DNA of 64,000 bases. It comes from JAJYSO01 sp964586655 (GTDB taxonomy: Bacteria; Bacteroidota; Bacteroidia; Flavobacteriales; Flavobacteriaceae). Made by a program: the position numbers and the translations under genes. The DNA lies in the NCBI GenBank assembly GCA_964586655.1, contig CAZPGY010000005.1, positions 73,741 to 137,740 on the forward strand, read 5' to 3'. Position 1 is the stretch's first letter. Each line of letters starts with the position of its first letter. Of this stretch, positions 27,120 through 36,899 are shown in pieces. The notes beneath the pieces were generated by a model, which was given only the letters and a program-made list of their open reading frames with translations, was not told the origin of the DNA and did no database searches.

Positions 27120-27794
27120 TTTTTTTTAGCTCTTTTTATTAAAAATAAATACTTTACAATTGCTCGAAAAAAGCGGATTCAAAGCCTGCCTCAAAAAACG
27201 TTTTTATTGTTTATTCCTTCATTTCGAAGGAAAATGTTTCTCTTGCGATCTCTTCAATTCATCCCGTCTTCAATGAGAAGAAGGTAGAATTGAACGGAGG
27301 CAAACCAGTGATAAGCCGCTGTTCTAAAATTGATTAAAATTAATGCTTATTCCTTTTTAAACCCAAAGGTAAATCGAGCTTTTTTGATCTCGCTGTCATT
27401 TAGAACGAATCTAAATAGTGATTTGTTTTTTGGGCAATAAGGAAAAGCGTATCGAGAGCTCCGTTTAGGCCAAAGAAATTGTTTCATCGGCAAAATACAG
27501 ATCACTGATTTTAAGCATGAGCAAAGAACGTTTATTCAAGGTCAGGTTTGAGACTTATAAGGAGAGTATGGCCAAAGCCTCCTCCATTTTTAAAATCTCC
27601 GAAACCGATTCTGTTTCCGGGCCAAAAATACCAATAAATAATTGTCAAAGGACTAATAAAACACCAAATATCTATATTTTGAAAGGGTATAAATTATTCA
27701 GTTTTTTTAAGGTTCTGAGACTCTTTTTTTCTTATTTATGAAGACGAGCAGCACGGGAGTAGTCAATATGACCAATTTCTGCCGTGTGAAAACC
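27120..27794. other. Gene-poor intergenic region with a perfect 19-bp palindrome
   Basis: About 700 bases without a convincing gene. A 74-codon frame at 27517-27741 has no recognisable domain and an AT-rich tail, so I do not call it. At 27398-27416 lies ATTTAGAACGAATCTAAAT, with inverted arms ATTTAGA and TCTAAAT around five bases, the size and shape of a dimeric metalloregulator operator. No gene start is close downstream on the plus strand; on the minus strand no obvious target exists either. Confidence 0.4.
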
Positions 27795-27824
27795 TTGTTC
27801 TTTAGATTTGTTATCGTATTTTTG
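27795..27824 (+). promoter_or_regulatory. Promoter of the lpd gene
   Basis: TTG (27795-27797), a spacer of exactly 19 bases and TATTTTTG (27817-27824) match the Bacteroidota consensus fully. Transcription should start near 27831, about 26 bases before the ATG. Confidence 0.75.
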
Positions 27825-27856
27825 CCTAACTTATTTTTAATCCATAAATAGAAATT

Positions 27857-29269
27857 ATGAGCACTTACGACGTTGCTGTCATTGGATCGGGACCCGGAGG
27901 CTATGTTGCGGCCATTCGTTGCGCCCAACTCGGAATGAAGACAGCCATCATAGAAAAGTATTCAACCATGGGTGGAACCTGCCTCAATGTGGGCTGTATT
28001 CCTTCAAAAGCCCTTTTGGATTCTTCACATCATTATGAAGATGCCCTTCATCATTTTGAGGAGCACGGAATTGATTTGCCGGGAAAGGGTAAAGTGAAAT
28101 TGAACCTTAAAAAGATGATGGAGCGTAAGTCTTCAGTGGTAGAACAAACCACCAAAGGGATTGAATTCTTGATGAATAAGAACAAGGTAGATACTTATGA
28201 AGGCGTGGGCTCATTTGAAGACAAAACCCATATTAAAATTACCCCCGAGAAAGGGAAAGCTCAAACCATTGAAGCCAAGAAAACCATTATTGCTACCGGT
28301 AGTAAACCCGCCAGCTTGCCGTTTATCGATATCGATAAGAAAAGCATCATTACTTCCACTGAATTGTTGAGCTTAAACAAAGTTCCTAAACACCTTTTGA
28401 TTATTGGTGGCGGAGTAATTGGCTTGGAGCTTGGGCAGGTCTATAAACGTCTTGGTGCAGAGGTTACGGTTATTGAATATATGGATCGCATTATTCCCAC
28501 GATGGATAAAGACCAGAGTAAGGAATTAAAGAAGGTTATGAAAAAACAGGGCGTGAAATTTGCGCTAAAACACCAAGTTAAATCTGTTGAGAAAAAAGGA
28601 AAGCAGGTGGTGGTTAAAGCGACCGATAAAAAAGATAAGGAAGTAGAATTCAAAGGCGATTACTGCCTGGTTTCTGTGGGGAGAAAACCTTATACTGAAG
28701 GCTTGAATGCCGATAAAGCCGGTGTTAAAATTGATGATCGCGGTAAAATTGAGGTCAACGATCAGTTGCAAACCAGTGCCGATAATATTTATGCCATCGG
28801 CGATGTGATTAAAGGAGCCATGCTCGCTCACAAAGCCGAAGAAGAAGCGGTGCTCGTAGCCGAACAACTCGATGGCCAAAAGCCACATATCAATTACAAC
28901 TTGATTCCGAGTGTGGTTTATACATGGCCCGAAGTGGCATCGGTGGGCAAAACCGAAGAACAGCTGAAAACGGATAAAGTAGATTATAAGTCCGGTAAAT
29001 TTCCGATGCGTGCCTTAGGCCGTTCTCGTGCAAGCGGCGACACGGATGGATTTGTTAAAATATTGGCCGATAAGAACACCGATGAAGTTCTTGGGGTACA
29101 CATGGTTGGCGCTCGTGCTGCCGATATGATTGCAGAAACTGTAGTGGCAATGGAATATCGAGCCAGTGCCGAAGATATTGCCCGAATCAGTCATGCGCAT
29201 CCCACCTATACCGAAGCGGTGAAGGAAGCCGCCTTGGCAGCTACTGAAAATCGAGCAATTCATGTTTAA
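27857..29269 (+). CDS. lpdA: Dihydrolipoyl dehydrogenase
   Basis: The E3 flavoprotein of 2-oxoacid dehydrogenase complexes, 470 residues. FAD-binding GSGPGGYVAAIRCAQ at the N-terminus, the redox-active disulfide in GGTCLNVGCIPSKALL, the NAD-binding IGGGVIGLELGQVY, the second FAD loop YAIGDVIKG, and the catalytic His-Glu pair in HAHPTYTEAVKEAAL are all present. It precedes sucC by about 115 bases, giving a TCA-cycle neighbourhood. Confidence 0.96.
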   Translation: MSTYDVAVIGSGPGGYVAAIRCAQLGMKTAIIEKYSTMGGTCLNVGCIPSKALLDSSHHYEDALHHFEEHGIDLPGKGKVKLNLKKMMERKSSVVEQTTKGIEFLMNKNKVDTYEGVGSFEDKTHIKITPEKGKAQTIEAKKTIIATGSKPASLPFIDIDKKSIITSTELLSLNKVPKHLLIIGGGVIGLELGQVYKRLGAEVTVIEYMDRIIPTMDKDQSKELKKVMKKQGVKFALKHQVKSVEKKGKQVVVKATDKKDKEVEFKGDYCLVSVGRKPYTEGLNADKAGVKIDDRGKIEVNDQLQTSADNIYAIGDVIKGAMLAHKAEEEAVLVAEQLDGQKPHINYNLIPSVVYTWPEVASVGKTEEQLKTDKVDYKSGKFPMRALGRSRASGDTDGFVKILADKNTDEVLGVHMVGARAADMIAETVVAMEYRASAEDIARISHAHPTYTEAVKEAALAATENRAIHV

Positions 29270-29319
29270 AGCTTTGTTGCTTTAGGAAGGCTCAATTTAA
29301 ATATATGTTATTTTCTGCC

Positions 29320-29347
29320 TTGTTTGGCAAAGCGTTCCTTATTTTTG
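29320..29347 (+). promoter_or_regulatory. Promoter of sucC
   Basis: TTG at 29320-29322, a 17-base spacer and TATTTTTG at 29340-29347 match the Bacteroidota consensus. The start of transcription would be near 29354, about 30 bases before the ATG. Confidence 0.6.
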
Positions 29348-29384
29348 CGGAACGCTTAAAAAATCATTGAAAAAAAATAAGTTT

Positions 29385-30578
29385 ATGAACTTACACGAAT
29401 ATCAAGCAAAAGGAATATTAAGCGATTACGGTGTGCGCATTCAACGCGGCATCGTCGCAACAACCCCTCAGGAAGCCGTTGAAGCTGCCAAAAAACTAAC
29501 CGAAGAAACCGGCACCGGATGGCATGTGATTAAAGCACAAGTACATGCCGGAGGTCGAGGAAAAGGCGGTGGTGTCAAATTGGCCAAAAACCTGCAAGAG
29601 GTAGAGCAATATGCAGATGAAATTATTGGAATGAATCTGGTGACGCCACAAACTTCAAAGGAAGGAAAACACGTCAACCAAATCATGGTTACTGAGGATG
29701 CTTATTATCCCGGCGACAGCGAACCCGAAGAATATTATATGTCGGTCTTGTTAAATCGGGCTACCGGAAAAGTGATGATCATGTATTCTCCCGAAGGTGG
29801 AATGGATATTGAAACTGTGGCCGAAGAAACTCCGGAAAAAGTATTTAAAGAAGAAATTGATCCTGCAACCGGTCTATTGCCTTTCCAAGCTCGTCGAATT
29901 GCCTTTAATTTGGGCTTGTCCGGCGCTGCTTTCAAAGAGATGTGCAAATTTGTCCCCAAGCTCTATAGCGCTTACGCAGGGGCAGATGCTTCTTTGTTTG
30001 AAATCAACCCGGTGTTGAAAACCAGTGACGATAAAATCTTGGCCGTCGATGCCAAAGTAAGCTTAGATGATAATGCGCTTTTCCGTCATAAGGATTATGC
30101 TGAACTTCGCGATGAACGTGAGGAAAATCCTGTGGATGTAGAAGCTCGAAAAGCCGGATTAAACTATGTTGACCTTGATGGCAACGTGGGCTGTATGGTG
30201 AATGGCGCCGGATTGGCCATGGCTACGATGGACTTGATTAAACAGTCAGGAGGAAGCCCCGCCAACTTTCTCGATGTAGGTGGAACGGCTGATGCCAAAA
30301 GAGTGGAACAAGCTTTTGAATTGATTTTGAAAGACGATAAAGTAGAGGCTATTTTGGTCAATATCTTTGGCGGAATTGTCCGCTGTGACCGAGTAGCACA
30401 AGGCGTTATCGACGCCTATAAAAGTATGGGCGATAAAATTAATGTCCCTATTATTGTCCGTTTACAAGGAACCAATGCCGATGTTGCTAAAAAATTGATT
30501 GACGACAGCGGCTTAAACGTATTGTCTGCAGTTGAATTTAAAGAAGCTGCCGATAAAGTACATAGCGTGGTTAACTAA
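29385..30578 (+). CDS. sucC: Succinyl-CoA synthetase (ADP-forming) beta subunit
   Basis: Beta subunit of the TCA-cycle enzyme that makes ATP/GTP from succinyl-CoA, 397 residues from the ATG at 29385 (MNLHEYQAKGIL). The ATP-grasp region KAQVHAGGRGKGGGVKLA and the CoA/phosphate region NIFGGIVRCDRVAQGV are intact. The alpha subunit gene is not in this window, as is usual in Bacteroidota. An upstream in-frame extension to 29367 is not conserved. Confidence 0.96.
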   Translation: MNLHEYQAKGILSDYGVRIQRGIVATTPQEAVEAAKKLTEETGTGWHVIKAQVHAGGRGKGGGVKLAKNLQEVEQYADEIIGMNLVTPQTSKEGKHVNQIMVTEDAYYPGDSEPEEYYMSVLLNRATGKVMIMYSPEGGMDIETVAEETPEKVFKEEIDPATGLLPFQARRIAFNLGLSGAAFKEMCKFVPKLYSAYAGADASLFEINPVLKTSDDKILAVDAKVSLDDNALFRHKDYAELRDEREENPVDVEARKAGLNYVDLDGNVGCMVNGAGLAMATMDLIKQSGGSPANFLDVGGTADAKRVEQAFELILKDDKVEAILVNIFGGIVRCDRVAQGVIDAYKSMGDKINVPIIVRLQGTNADVAKKLIDDSGLNVLSAVEFKEAADKVHSVVN

Positions 30579-30607
30579 AGGTATAACAAAGCCACGGTTG
30601 CAAAACT

Positions 30608-30652
30608 CCCAAAAAAATCCCGCTGATCGATCAGCGGGATTTTTTTTGGGTT
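30608..30652 (+). terminator. Intrinsic terminator of sucC
   Basis: AAAAAATCCCGCTGATCGATCAGCGGGATTTTTTTT: a perfect stem (ATCCCGCTGAT/ATCAGCGGGAT) with flanking A and T tracts, beginning about 30 bases after the stop codon. Confidence 0.92.
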
Positions 30653-30698
30653 ATTTTCTTGCTCCTTATGGCGGAGTTGGCATTATACCAATTATACC

Positions 30699-30791
30699 TA
30701 TAAAAATAGCCCGATATTTAGCCTGTCCCGGAAAATTCATGAGGTTTATTTTAGGTGAATTTTTCGAGCTATTTCAATAAGCACTTTCGTA
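30699..30791. repeat. Internally deleted copy of the dispersed intergenic repeat
   Basis: Only the left block (CCCGGAAAATTCATGAGGTT, from 30728) and the right terminus (GCTATTTCAATAAGCACTTT, from 30768) remain, joined within GGTGAATTTTTCGAG. The right end runs directly into the stop codon of maeB, as in the full copy at 44 kb. Confidence 0.65.
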
Positions 30792-33077
30792 TTATTTCAA
30801 ATTTCCTCGTTCTTTCTCTTGTGCATCCACCACAACTACTGCGGTCATATTGACCATTTCTTGTACGCTGGCACCGAGTTGTAAAATGTGAACAGGTTTA
30901 GACAATCCCATGATGATGGGGCCTACAGAGTCGCTTCCTTCCAATTCCTTAATCAGTTTATAAGTGGAATTGGCAGAAACCAAATTGGGATAAATCAAAG
31001 TGTTGACCTTTCGATCGGCAATTCTGGAAAAAGGAAAGTTCCGTTCTCGCATACTTTTGTTTAAAGCAAAATCGGCTTGAATCTCTCCGTCTACCAATAG
31101 CTGGGGATGATTTTCGTGTAAGATTTTCACGGCCTGTTTTACTTTTCGTGCCTGGGGGGCCTTGGAAGAACCAAAGTTTCCATAAGACATCATGGCAATC
31201 ACCGGTTCTACGCCAAAGAGTTTGGCCGTATGTCCCGTCATTTCTGCAATGCGAGCCAATTCTTCTGCATTGGGATCAATATTGATAGAGGTGTCGCTAA
31301 CAAATAAAGGTCCTCTGGAGGTGTTCATCAAGTTGGTGGTTGCTACTCGCGAAACGCCTTCTTGGGTTTCAATCAAATCTAAAATGGGTTTTAAAACAAT
31401 CGGATATGCTCTGGAATATCCGGATAACAAGGCATCAGCATCTCCTTCATTGACCATCATGGCGGCAAAATAGTTGCGTTCTCGCATCAGTTTCTGCGCA
31501 TCCAATTTGGTAATGCCGTTGCGTTTGCGCGCCTGCCAAAAAATATCGGCATAAGCTTGTAAACGCTCTTGCTGTTCATCGGCTTTGGGGTCTATAATTT
31601 GAATGCCTTCATCATTAAATTCAATTTCTTTCATCAATTCTCGGATGATGTCTTTCCGACCGAGTAAAATGGGCTCAGCAATACCTTCTTCTTTGGCGAT
31701 CTGTGCTGTTTTTAACACATCGAGGTGATCGGCTTCTGCATACACCACTTTTTTAGGATTGGAACGGGCGCGATCGGCAAGCATTCGAGTGATTTTGTTG
31801 TTGCTGCCGGTGCGGTTGATGAGTTCGTCTCTATATTTGTCCCAATCTTCAATAGGTTGACGCGCCACTCCGCTGTCCATAGCGGCTTTGGCCACTGCCG
31901 GTGGGATCTCGGCAATCAGTCGCACATCGAATGGCTTGGGAATGATATAGTCTCGGCCAAAGGTGAGTTTGGTTTCTCCATAGGTGATGTTGACTTCTTC
32001 AGGGACGGTTTTCTTCGCCAAATCGGCCAGGGCGAGTACTGCTGCCTTTTTCATTTCCAAATTAATTTCCTTGGCACGGACATCCAAGGCTCCACGGAAA
32101 ATAAAAGGAAATCCCAGTACATTATTCACTTGATTGGGATAATCACTGCGACCGGTTCCCATGATGACATCTGATCGGGTGGCTACAGCTTTGGGATAAT
32201 CAATTTCCGGATCGGGATTGGCCATGGCAAAAACGATGGGATCTTTGGCCATACTGTTGAGCATGTCTTCGGAAACAATATCGCCTACCGAAAGTCCGAT
32301 AAAGGCATCGGCTTCTTTCATGGCATCGGCGAGTGTTTTAATGTTGCGGTCGGTGGCAAATTCTGCTTTTTGCTCAGACAAGGTATCGCGGTCTTTTCGG
32401 ATAACGCCTTTGCTGTCACACATGACAATGTTTTCGGCTTTGGCGCCAAAAGATTTGTACAGCCGGGCACAGGAAACAGCTGCAGCACCGGCACCACTGA
32501 CAACAATCTTGATTTCTCCCATTTTTTTGCCGGCAATTTCGGTGGCATTGAGCAGTGCCGCCGCCGAAATAATGGCAGTGCCGTGCTGGTCGTCATGCAT
32601 TACCGGAATGTCGAGTTCTTCTTTTAAACGGTCTTCAATTTCAAAAGCTTCCGGAGCTTTGATGTCTTCTAAATTGATACCGCCAAAAGTAGGGGCGATG
32701 TTTTTTACGGTAGCGATGAATTCCTCTATGTTTTTGGTGTCTACTTCTATGTCAAACACGTCTATACCGGCAAAAATTTTAAATAACAATCCTTTTCCTT
32801 CCATAACCGGTTTGGCTGCTTCAGGCCCAATATCGCCTAAACCCAATACAGCGGTTCCGTTGGAAATGACCGCCACCAGATTGCCTTTATCGGTGTATCG
32901 GTAGGCTTCTTCTTTGTCTTTTTTAATCTCCAAACAAGGATAAGCCACGTGTGGAGAGTAGGCGATGGATAAATCGCGTTGAGAAGAATATTTTTTAGTG
33001 GGAATGACTTCAATCTTACCGGGATATGGTTTTGCGTGATAAACCAGGGCTTCCCGTCGTTTCCTTTCGTCTTTCAT
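30792..33077 (-). CDS. maeB: NADP-dependent malic enzyme fused to a phosphotransacetylase-like domain
   Basis: A 761-residue protein. Residues 1-420 are the malic enzyme, with VLGLGDIGPEAAKPVMEGK, DDQHGTAIISAAALLNA and the nucleotide-binding VVSGAGAAAVSCARLY. It decarboxylates malate to pyruvate. Residues 430-761 are a phosphate acetyltransferase-like domain (ILLGRKDIIREL, GVEPVIAMMSYGNFGSSK), which in MaeB has a regulatory rather than catalytic role. The length is typical of MaeB. It converges with sucC. Confidence 0.95.
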   Translation of the reverse strand: MKDERKRREALVYHAKPYPGKIEVIPTKKYSSQRDLSIAYSPHVAYPCLEIKKDKEEAYRYTDKGNLVAVISNGTAVLGLGDIGPEAAKPVMEGKGLLFKIFAGIDVFDIEVDTKNIEEFIATVKNIAPTFGGINLEDIKAPEAFEIEDRLKEELDIPVMHDDQHGTAIISAAALLNATEIAGKKMGEIKIVVSGAGAAAVSCARLYKSFGAKAENIVMCDSKGVIRKDRDTLSEQKAEFATDRNIKTLADAMKEADAFIGLSVGDIVSEDMLNSMAKDPIVFAMANPDPEIDYPKAVATRSDVIMGTGRSDYPNQVNNVLGFPFIFRGALDVRAKEINLEMKKAAVLALADLAKKTVPEEVNITYGETKLTFGRDYIIPKPFDVRLIAEIPPAVAKAAMDSGVARQPIEDWDKYRDELINRTGSNNKITRMLADRARSNPKKVVYAEADHLDVLKTAQIAKEEGIAEPILLGRKDIIRELMKEIEFNDEGIQIIDPKADEQQERLQAYADIFWQARKRNGITKLDAQKLMRERNYFAAMMVNEGDADALLSGYSRAYPIVLKPILDLIETQEGVSRVATTNLMNTSRGPLFVSDTSINIDPNAEELARIAEMTGHTAKLFGVEPVIAMMSYGNFGSSKAPQARKVKQAVKILHENHPQLLVDGEIQADFALNKSMRERNFPFSRIADRKVNTLIYPNLVSANSTYKLIKELEGSDSVGPIIMGLSKPVHILQLGASVQEMVNMTAVVVVDAQEKERGNLK

Positions 33078-33257
33078 AGAAATGGTTTTAAGTTTTAGTT
33101 GCTCTTGTGTGGTTTCTCAAATGCTAAGGTATAAATTTTTAGCTTAGCAAACAGGAATTGGAGGGGAGTTTGTGAAATGGCAGGAGGAGTTGATTTCAAG
33201 AGATGTAGCAATAGAAAAATGGCCTGTGTTCAATTGAGTTTTCGTTTTTCTTTGGGT

Positions 33258-34196
33258 TTACGATTCCTTTAAGAATTTGATATTCCGTTTTAAACCTTTG
33301 TATTTGGTGCGTTTGACTGCCGATTTTTTAAATACTTTTCGAAAAGTATCCTCGGTAAGTTCTTCCCAATCGGCTTTTGTCATGCCCATTAAATCGGGGT
33401 GGGCATTGAATAAAGGTTCGCTGTGAGGCGTGGCAAAGCGGTTCCACGGACATACATCTTGGCAAATATCACAACCAAACATCCAATCTTCAAACTGACC
33501 TTCCATCCCTTTGGGAATAATTTCGTCTTTGAGTTCGATGGTAAAGTAAGAAATACATTTACTCCCATTGACGCGGTGTGGTTCTTCGATGGCGCCGGTG
33601 GGACAGGCGTCGATGCATTTGGTACAGGTGCCGCAATAATCGGCTACGCGGGAGTCGTATTTTAAATCGAGGTCAATAATGAGTTCGGCAATAAAGTGAA
33701 AAGACCCTCTTTGTTTGCGCAGGAGCAGGGTGTGTTTGCCAATCCATCCCAATCCGCTTCTTGCAGCCCAGGCTTTGTCCAAAACCGGAGCCGAATCGAC
33801 AAAAACACGGCCTTCGACATGGCCAATTTCTTCACGAATGCGAAATAGCAGCTCTTTGAGTTTGCGTTTGAGAACAAAATGATAATCCCGACCATACGCA
33901 TATTTGGAGATTTTGTAGGTGTCGTCGCCTTGCTGTTCTTCCGGGTAATAGTTGAAGAGTAGCGATACCACACTCTTGGCGCCGGGAACGAGTTTGGTGG
34001 GGTCGAGGCGTTTGTCAAAATGATTCTCCAGCCATTTCATTTTGCCGTTCATGTTGTGACGCAAGTAATATTCTAATCGCGGGGCTTCTTCTTTGAGAAA
34101 TTCAGCTTTGCTAATTCCACAAGCCATAAATCCTAAGCGTTGAGCTTCGGCTTTGATAAACAGGGAGTTTCGTTCTGCGCGTTCAGGATTAATCAT
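33258..34196 (-). CDS. queG: Epoxyqueuosine reductase
   Basis: Catalyses the last step of queuosine tRNA modification using cobalamin and two [4Fe-4S] clusters, 312 residues. The two ferredoxin-like motifs are CGTCTKCIDACPTGAI and CDICQDVCPWN. The N-terminal cobalamin domain contains DSAPVLDKAWAARSGLGWIGKHTLL. The C-terminal HEAT-like extension of longer homologues is absent, which is common. Its cobalamin need agrees with the adenosyltransferase encoded at 5 kb, although QueG itself does not need the adenosyl form. Confidence 0.94.
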   Translation of the reverse strand: MINPERAERNSLFIKAEAQRLGFMACGISKAEFLKEEAPRLEYYLRHNMNGKMKWLENHFDKRLDPTKLVPGAKSVVSLLFNYYPEEQQGDDTYKISKYAYGRDYHFVLKRKLKELLFRIREEIGHVEGRVFVDSAPVLDKAWAARSGLGWIGKHTLLLRKQRGSFHFIAELIIDLDLKYDSRVADYCGTCTKCIDACPTGAIEEPHRVNGSKCISYFTIELKDEIIPKGMEGQFEDWMFGCDICQDVCPWNRFATPHSEPLFNAHPDLMGMTKADWEELTEDTFRKVFKKSAVKRTKYKGLKRNIKFLKES

Positions 34197-34225
34197 AGTA
34201 ATACAAAACTAAAGACAAAATCTTG

Positions 34226-34335
34226 GATTGACTCGGAAAATTCATGAGATTTATTTTAAGCGGATTTGAGGGGTATGCTGAGTTTACTGAAGTACGTCAA
34301 ATCCTACAGCTATACAGGCTTGTTAAGGATCGGCT
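34226..34335. repeat. Truncated copy of the dispersed intergenic repeat
   Basis: Begins CTCGGAAAATTCATGAGATT (34231) and continues through GGGGTATGCTGAGTTTACTG to ACAGGCTTGTTAA. The middle and the right terminus seen at 44 kb are missing. It lies between two genes on the same strand. Confidence 0.7.
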
Positions 34336-34400
34336 ACTTATCGATTCTATCGTGAATTCATTATAATATCACGCTAATAGGCGTGAAACCGGGCAGCGGT

Positions 34401-35357
34401 TCATTTAACCGACTTAAAAAACTGCAATGCGCGCATTTCTGCGTATGAATATTTGGAGCGCTTTAAAGGAAACGCACAATGCCCTCCAAACACGGGCAAT
34501 TCCAAATGGATATAACGATGTGTTTTAGCCAAATCAATGGGATAATCCGGAGTGCCCAACATGGGGTCGTTTTGTGCGTTGAGAAGTAGAACCGGAGTTT
34601 GAATATGCGCCAAACAATGCCCGGGAGAAGCTTTTTCAAAATAGTCAGAAAGACTGGAAAAACCGTGTATGGGAACGATAAAAGTCTGGGCCAAATCGGT
34701 GAAGCTTTCAATTTGCTCAAGGGCTGCGCGATTGAGCAAGTGGGGAAATTTCTTGGATTTGGCGATGATTTTGTTTTTGATTCTTTTGATAAACCGATTG
34801 GCATATATTTTTCCCAATCCCTTTTGAATTTTTCCGGCACTGGACTTGAGAGAAATGGGCGTTGAAACTGCCGTGCCGGCTTTTATTTCGGCGGGGATAA
34901 CCTTGGTGCCAAAGTAGTTTAAAATTTGGGCGCCTCCCAAGGAAAACCCGAGCAGATAAAGAGCTTTAAACCCTTTTTTTAGGATTTGCTTAATTACAAA
35001 TTCCAAATCGTCTACCGAGGCATGGTGATACAATTGCGGTAACCGATTGAGTTTGCCGCCGCAACTCCGATTGTTCCAAGCAAAGACAGTATATCCTTTT
35101 TCTAAAAAATAATGCGCCGCCGAATTGTTGTAGTTGCTCTTTGAATCTCCTTCCAGTCCGTGACAGAGTACAATGGCTTTTTCCTTACTCTGGACGATAA
35201 AGTCTACCAGTAGGAAATCGCCATCGGGCATTTCCCATTGCGCTCGTTCATAAGCCGGCGGAAGGGTAGATTTAATGGCACCGCCGTAAATGGTCGATAC
35301 GTGACCATTTCTATAAATAAAAGGCGATTTGTAGTCAGATTCAGAGCAGTGTGGCAT
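34401..35357 (-). CDS. YheT-family alpha/beta hydrolase
   Basis: A hydrolase of 318 residues from the ATG at 35355-35357 (MPHCSESDYKSPFIYRNGH); a longer frame to 35426 has a hydrophobic but unconserved extension. Family features are HVSTIYGG, AIVLCHGLEGDSKSNY, the nucleophile elbow LLGFSLGGAQIL, the Asp region LLNAQNDPMLGTPDYP, and the catalytic His in VFGGHCAFP. The substrate is not known; YheT-like enzymes act on esters. Confidence 0.87.
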   Translation of the reverse strand: MPHCSESDYKSPFIYRNGHVSTIYGGAIKSTLPPAYERAQWEMPDGDFLLVDFIVQSKEKAIVLCHGLEGDSKSNYNNSAAHYFLEKGYTVFAWNNRSCGGKLNRLPQLYHHASVDDLEFVIKQILKKGFKALYLLGFSLGGAQILNYFGTKVIPAEIKAGTAVSTPISLKSSAGKIQKGLGKIYANRFIKRIKNKIIAKSKKFPHLLNRAALEQIESFTDLAQTFIVPIHGFSSLSDYFEKASPGHCLAHIQTPVLLLNAQNDPMLGTPDYPIDLAKTHRYIHLELPVFGGHCAFPLKRSKYSYAEMRALQFFKSVK

Positions 35358-35553
35358 ATGGCAAAAATAGAAAAAACAATAGTGTTTTAGCAGGGCTTTA
35401 TGTTTTTTGAATAAAGGGCTGAGCATCCTCGGAGATACTGTTCATATTATGCTGATTCCTTGCTCTTTATTGGCGGCTTTTTGCTGCAAATATTTGCAAA
35501 AAACAGCATAGATTGCCGAATGATTTCACTATTTTAGCTAACAAAATATCAAT

Positions 35554-36873
35554 ATGAAAAAATTTCTTTTATTCCTGTTTTGCTGTGGTCTGTTTTTACA
35601 GAAAACTTATAGCCAGTCTTTTGATGTGCAAAAATTGGACAGCTTGTTTGCCGTTCTCCAACACAATGACAAGTTCATGGGGAGTGTTGCGCTTGCTAAA
35701 AACGGAAAGATTATTTACGCCAATACAGTGGGTTTTGCCGATGTACAACATCGAGTGAAAGCAGATCGAGATACCAAATATCGAATCGGTTCTATCTCTA
35801 AGACTTTTACGGCGGTGCTTATATTGAAGGCCGTTGAACAAGGGAAATTAAAACTCGATCAAAATATTGCTCAGTTTTTTCCGAAAATTCCTCACGCAAA
35901 TGAAATTACCGTTAATCAGTTGCTTCATCATCGAAGTGGGATTCATAATTTCACAGCCGATGAGGATTATTTGAACTGGAATACCATTCCTAAAACCCGG
36001 AAGCAAATGTTGGCCATAATTGCTGAAGGCGGAAGCGATTTTACGCCGGGGACAAAATTTGAATACAGCAACTCAAATTACGTATTGCTGACTTATATAC
36101 TCGAAGAGGTTTTTAACAAGCCTTACGCCAAGCTTTTGCAACAATATATAGCCCAACCTGTGGGACTCGAAAACACCTATTTGGGAGGGGCGATCAATAC
36201 GGCCGACCACGAGAGCAAATCTTATAAATATATGGGCGCTTGGAAAGTGCAACCCGAAACGGATAGTTCCATTCCCTTGGGAGCCGGAGGAATTGTTTCC
36301 ACCCCAACAGATTTGATCAAATTTAGCGAAGCTTTGTTTGAAGGAGATCTTTTGACGCCGGAGCAATTAAAACAGATGAAAACCTTTAAAGACGGCTATG
36401 GAATGGGCTTGATTAAAGTTCCTTTTTACGATAAAATAGGCTATGGCCATACTGGTGGGATCGACGGTTTTTCTTCTGTATTTGCTTATTTCCCCGATCA
36501 ACATATTGCCTATGCCCTCATCTCTAATGGAACAAACTACAGTATTAATAAAATTTCTATTGCTGTTTTGAGTGCAGTCTACGACAAACCGTATAGCATT
36601 CCGCAATTCTCTAATTATGCGGTAAGTGCTGAAGATTTGGATAAATATTTGGGGGTCTATGCTTCGGCACAAATTCCTTTAAAGATAACAATTACCAAAA
36701 AAGGGAATACTTTGATTGCACAAGGAACGGGTCAACCTGCTTTCCCGCTCACGCCCACGGCAGAAAACAAATTCGAATTTTCAAGAGCCGGGGTGGTACT
36801 AAAATTTAATCCCGAAGAAAATACGATGCAGCTAAAGCAGGGAGGCGGTACGGTGCTGTTTACAAAGGAATAG
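35554..36873 (+). CDS. Exported serine hydrolase of the beta-lactamase class C/DD-peptidase family
   Basis: A protein of 439 residues with a signal peptide ending YSQS. The SxxK motif is SISKTF, the YxN motif is in EYSNSNY, and the third motif region is HTGGIDGF (HxG instead of KTG, as in class C-like esterases). The C-terminal 100 residues form a separate beta-rich domain (DUF3471-like). It could be a peptidase or esterase; true beta-lactamase activity is unlikely from sequence alone. Confidence 0.85.
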   Translation: MKKFLLFLFCCGLFLQKTYSQSFDVQKLDSLFAVLQHNDKFMGSVALAKNGKIIYANTVGFADVQHRVKADRDTKYRIGSISKTFTAVLILKAVEQGKLKLDQNIAQFFPKIPHANEITVNQLLHHRSGIHNFTADEDYLNWNTIPKTRKQMLAIIAEGGSDFTPGTKFEYSNSNYVLLTYILEEVFNKPYAKLLQQYIAQPVGLENTYLGGAINTADHESKSYKYMGAWKVQPETDSSIPLGAGGIVSTPTDLIKFSEALFEGDLLTPEQLKQMKTFKDGYGMGLIKVPFYDKIGYGHTGGIDGFSSVFAYFPDQHIAYALISNGTNYSINKISIAVLSAVYDKPYSIPQFSNYAVSAEDLDKYLGVYASAQIPLKITITKKGNTLIAQGTGQPAFPLTPTAENKFEFSRAGVVLKFNPEENTMQLKQGGGTVLFTKE

Positions 36874-36899
36874 GGGTTTTGAAAATGTTCAGTCGTTTT

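Noticed and set aside
27517..27741. Reading frame of 74 codons on the plus strand
   Set aside because: No recognisable domain, AT-rich tail with Phe/Leu runs, no promoter match directly upstream; treated as noncoding.
35554..36873. A true beta-lactamase resistance gene
   Set aside because: SxxK and YxN motifs are present but the third motif is HTG-like and a DUF3471-like domain follows, as in esterases and peptidases of this family.
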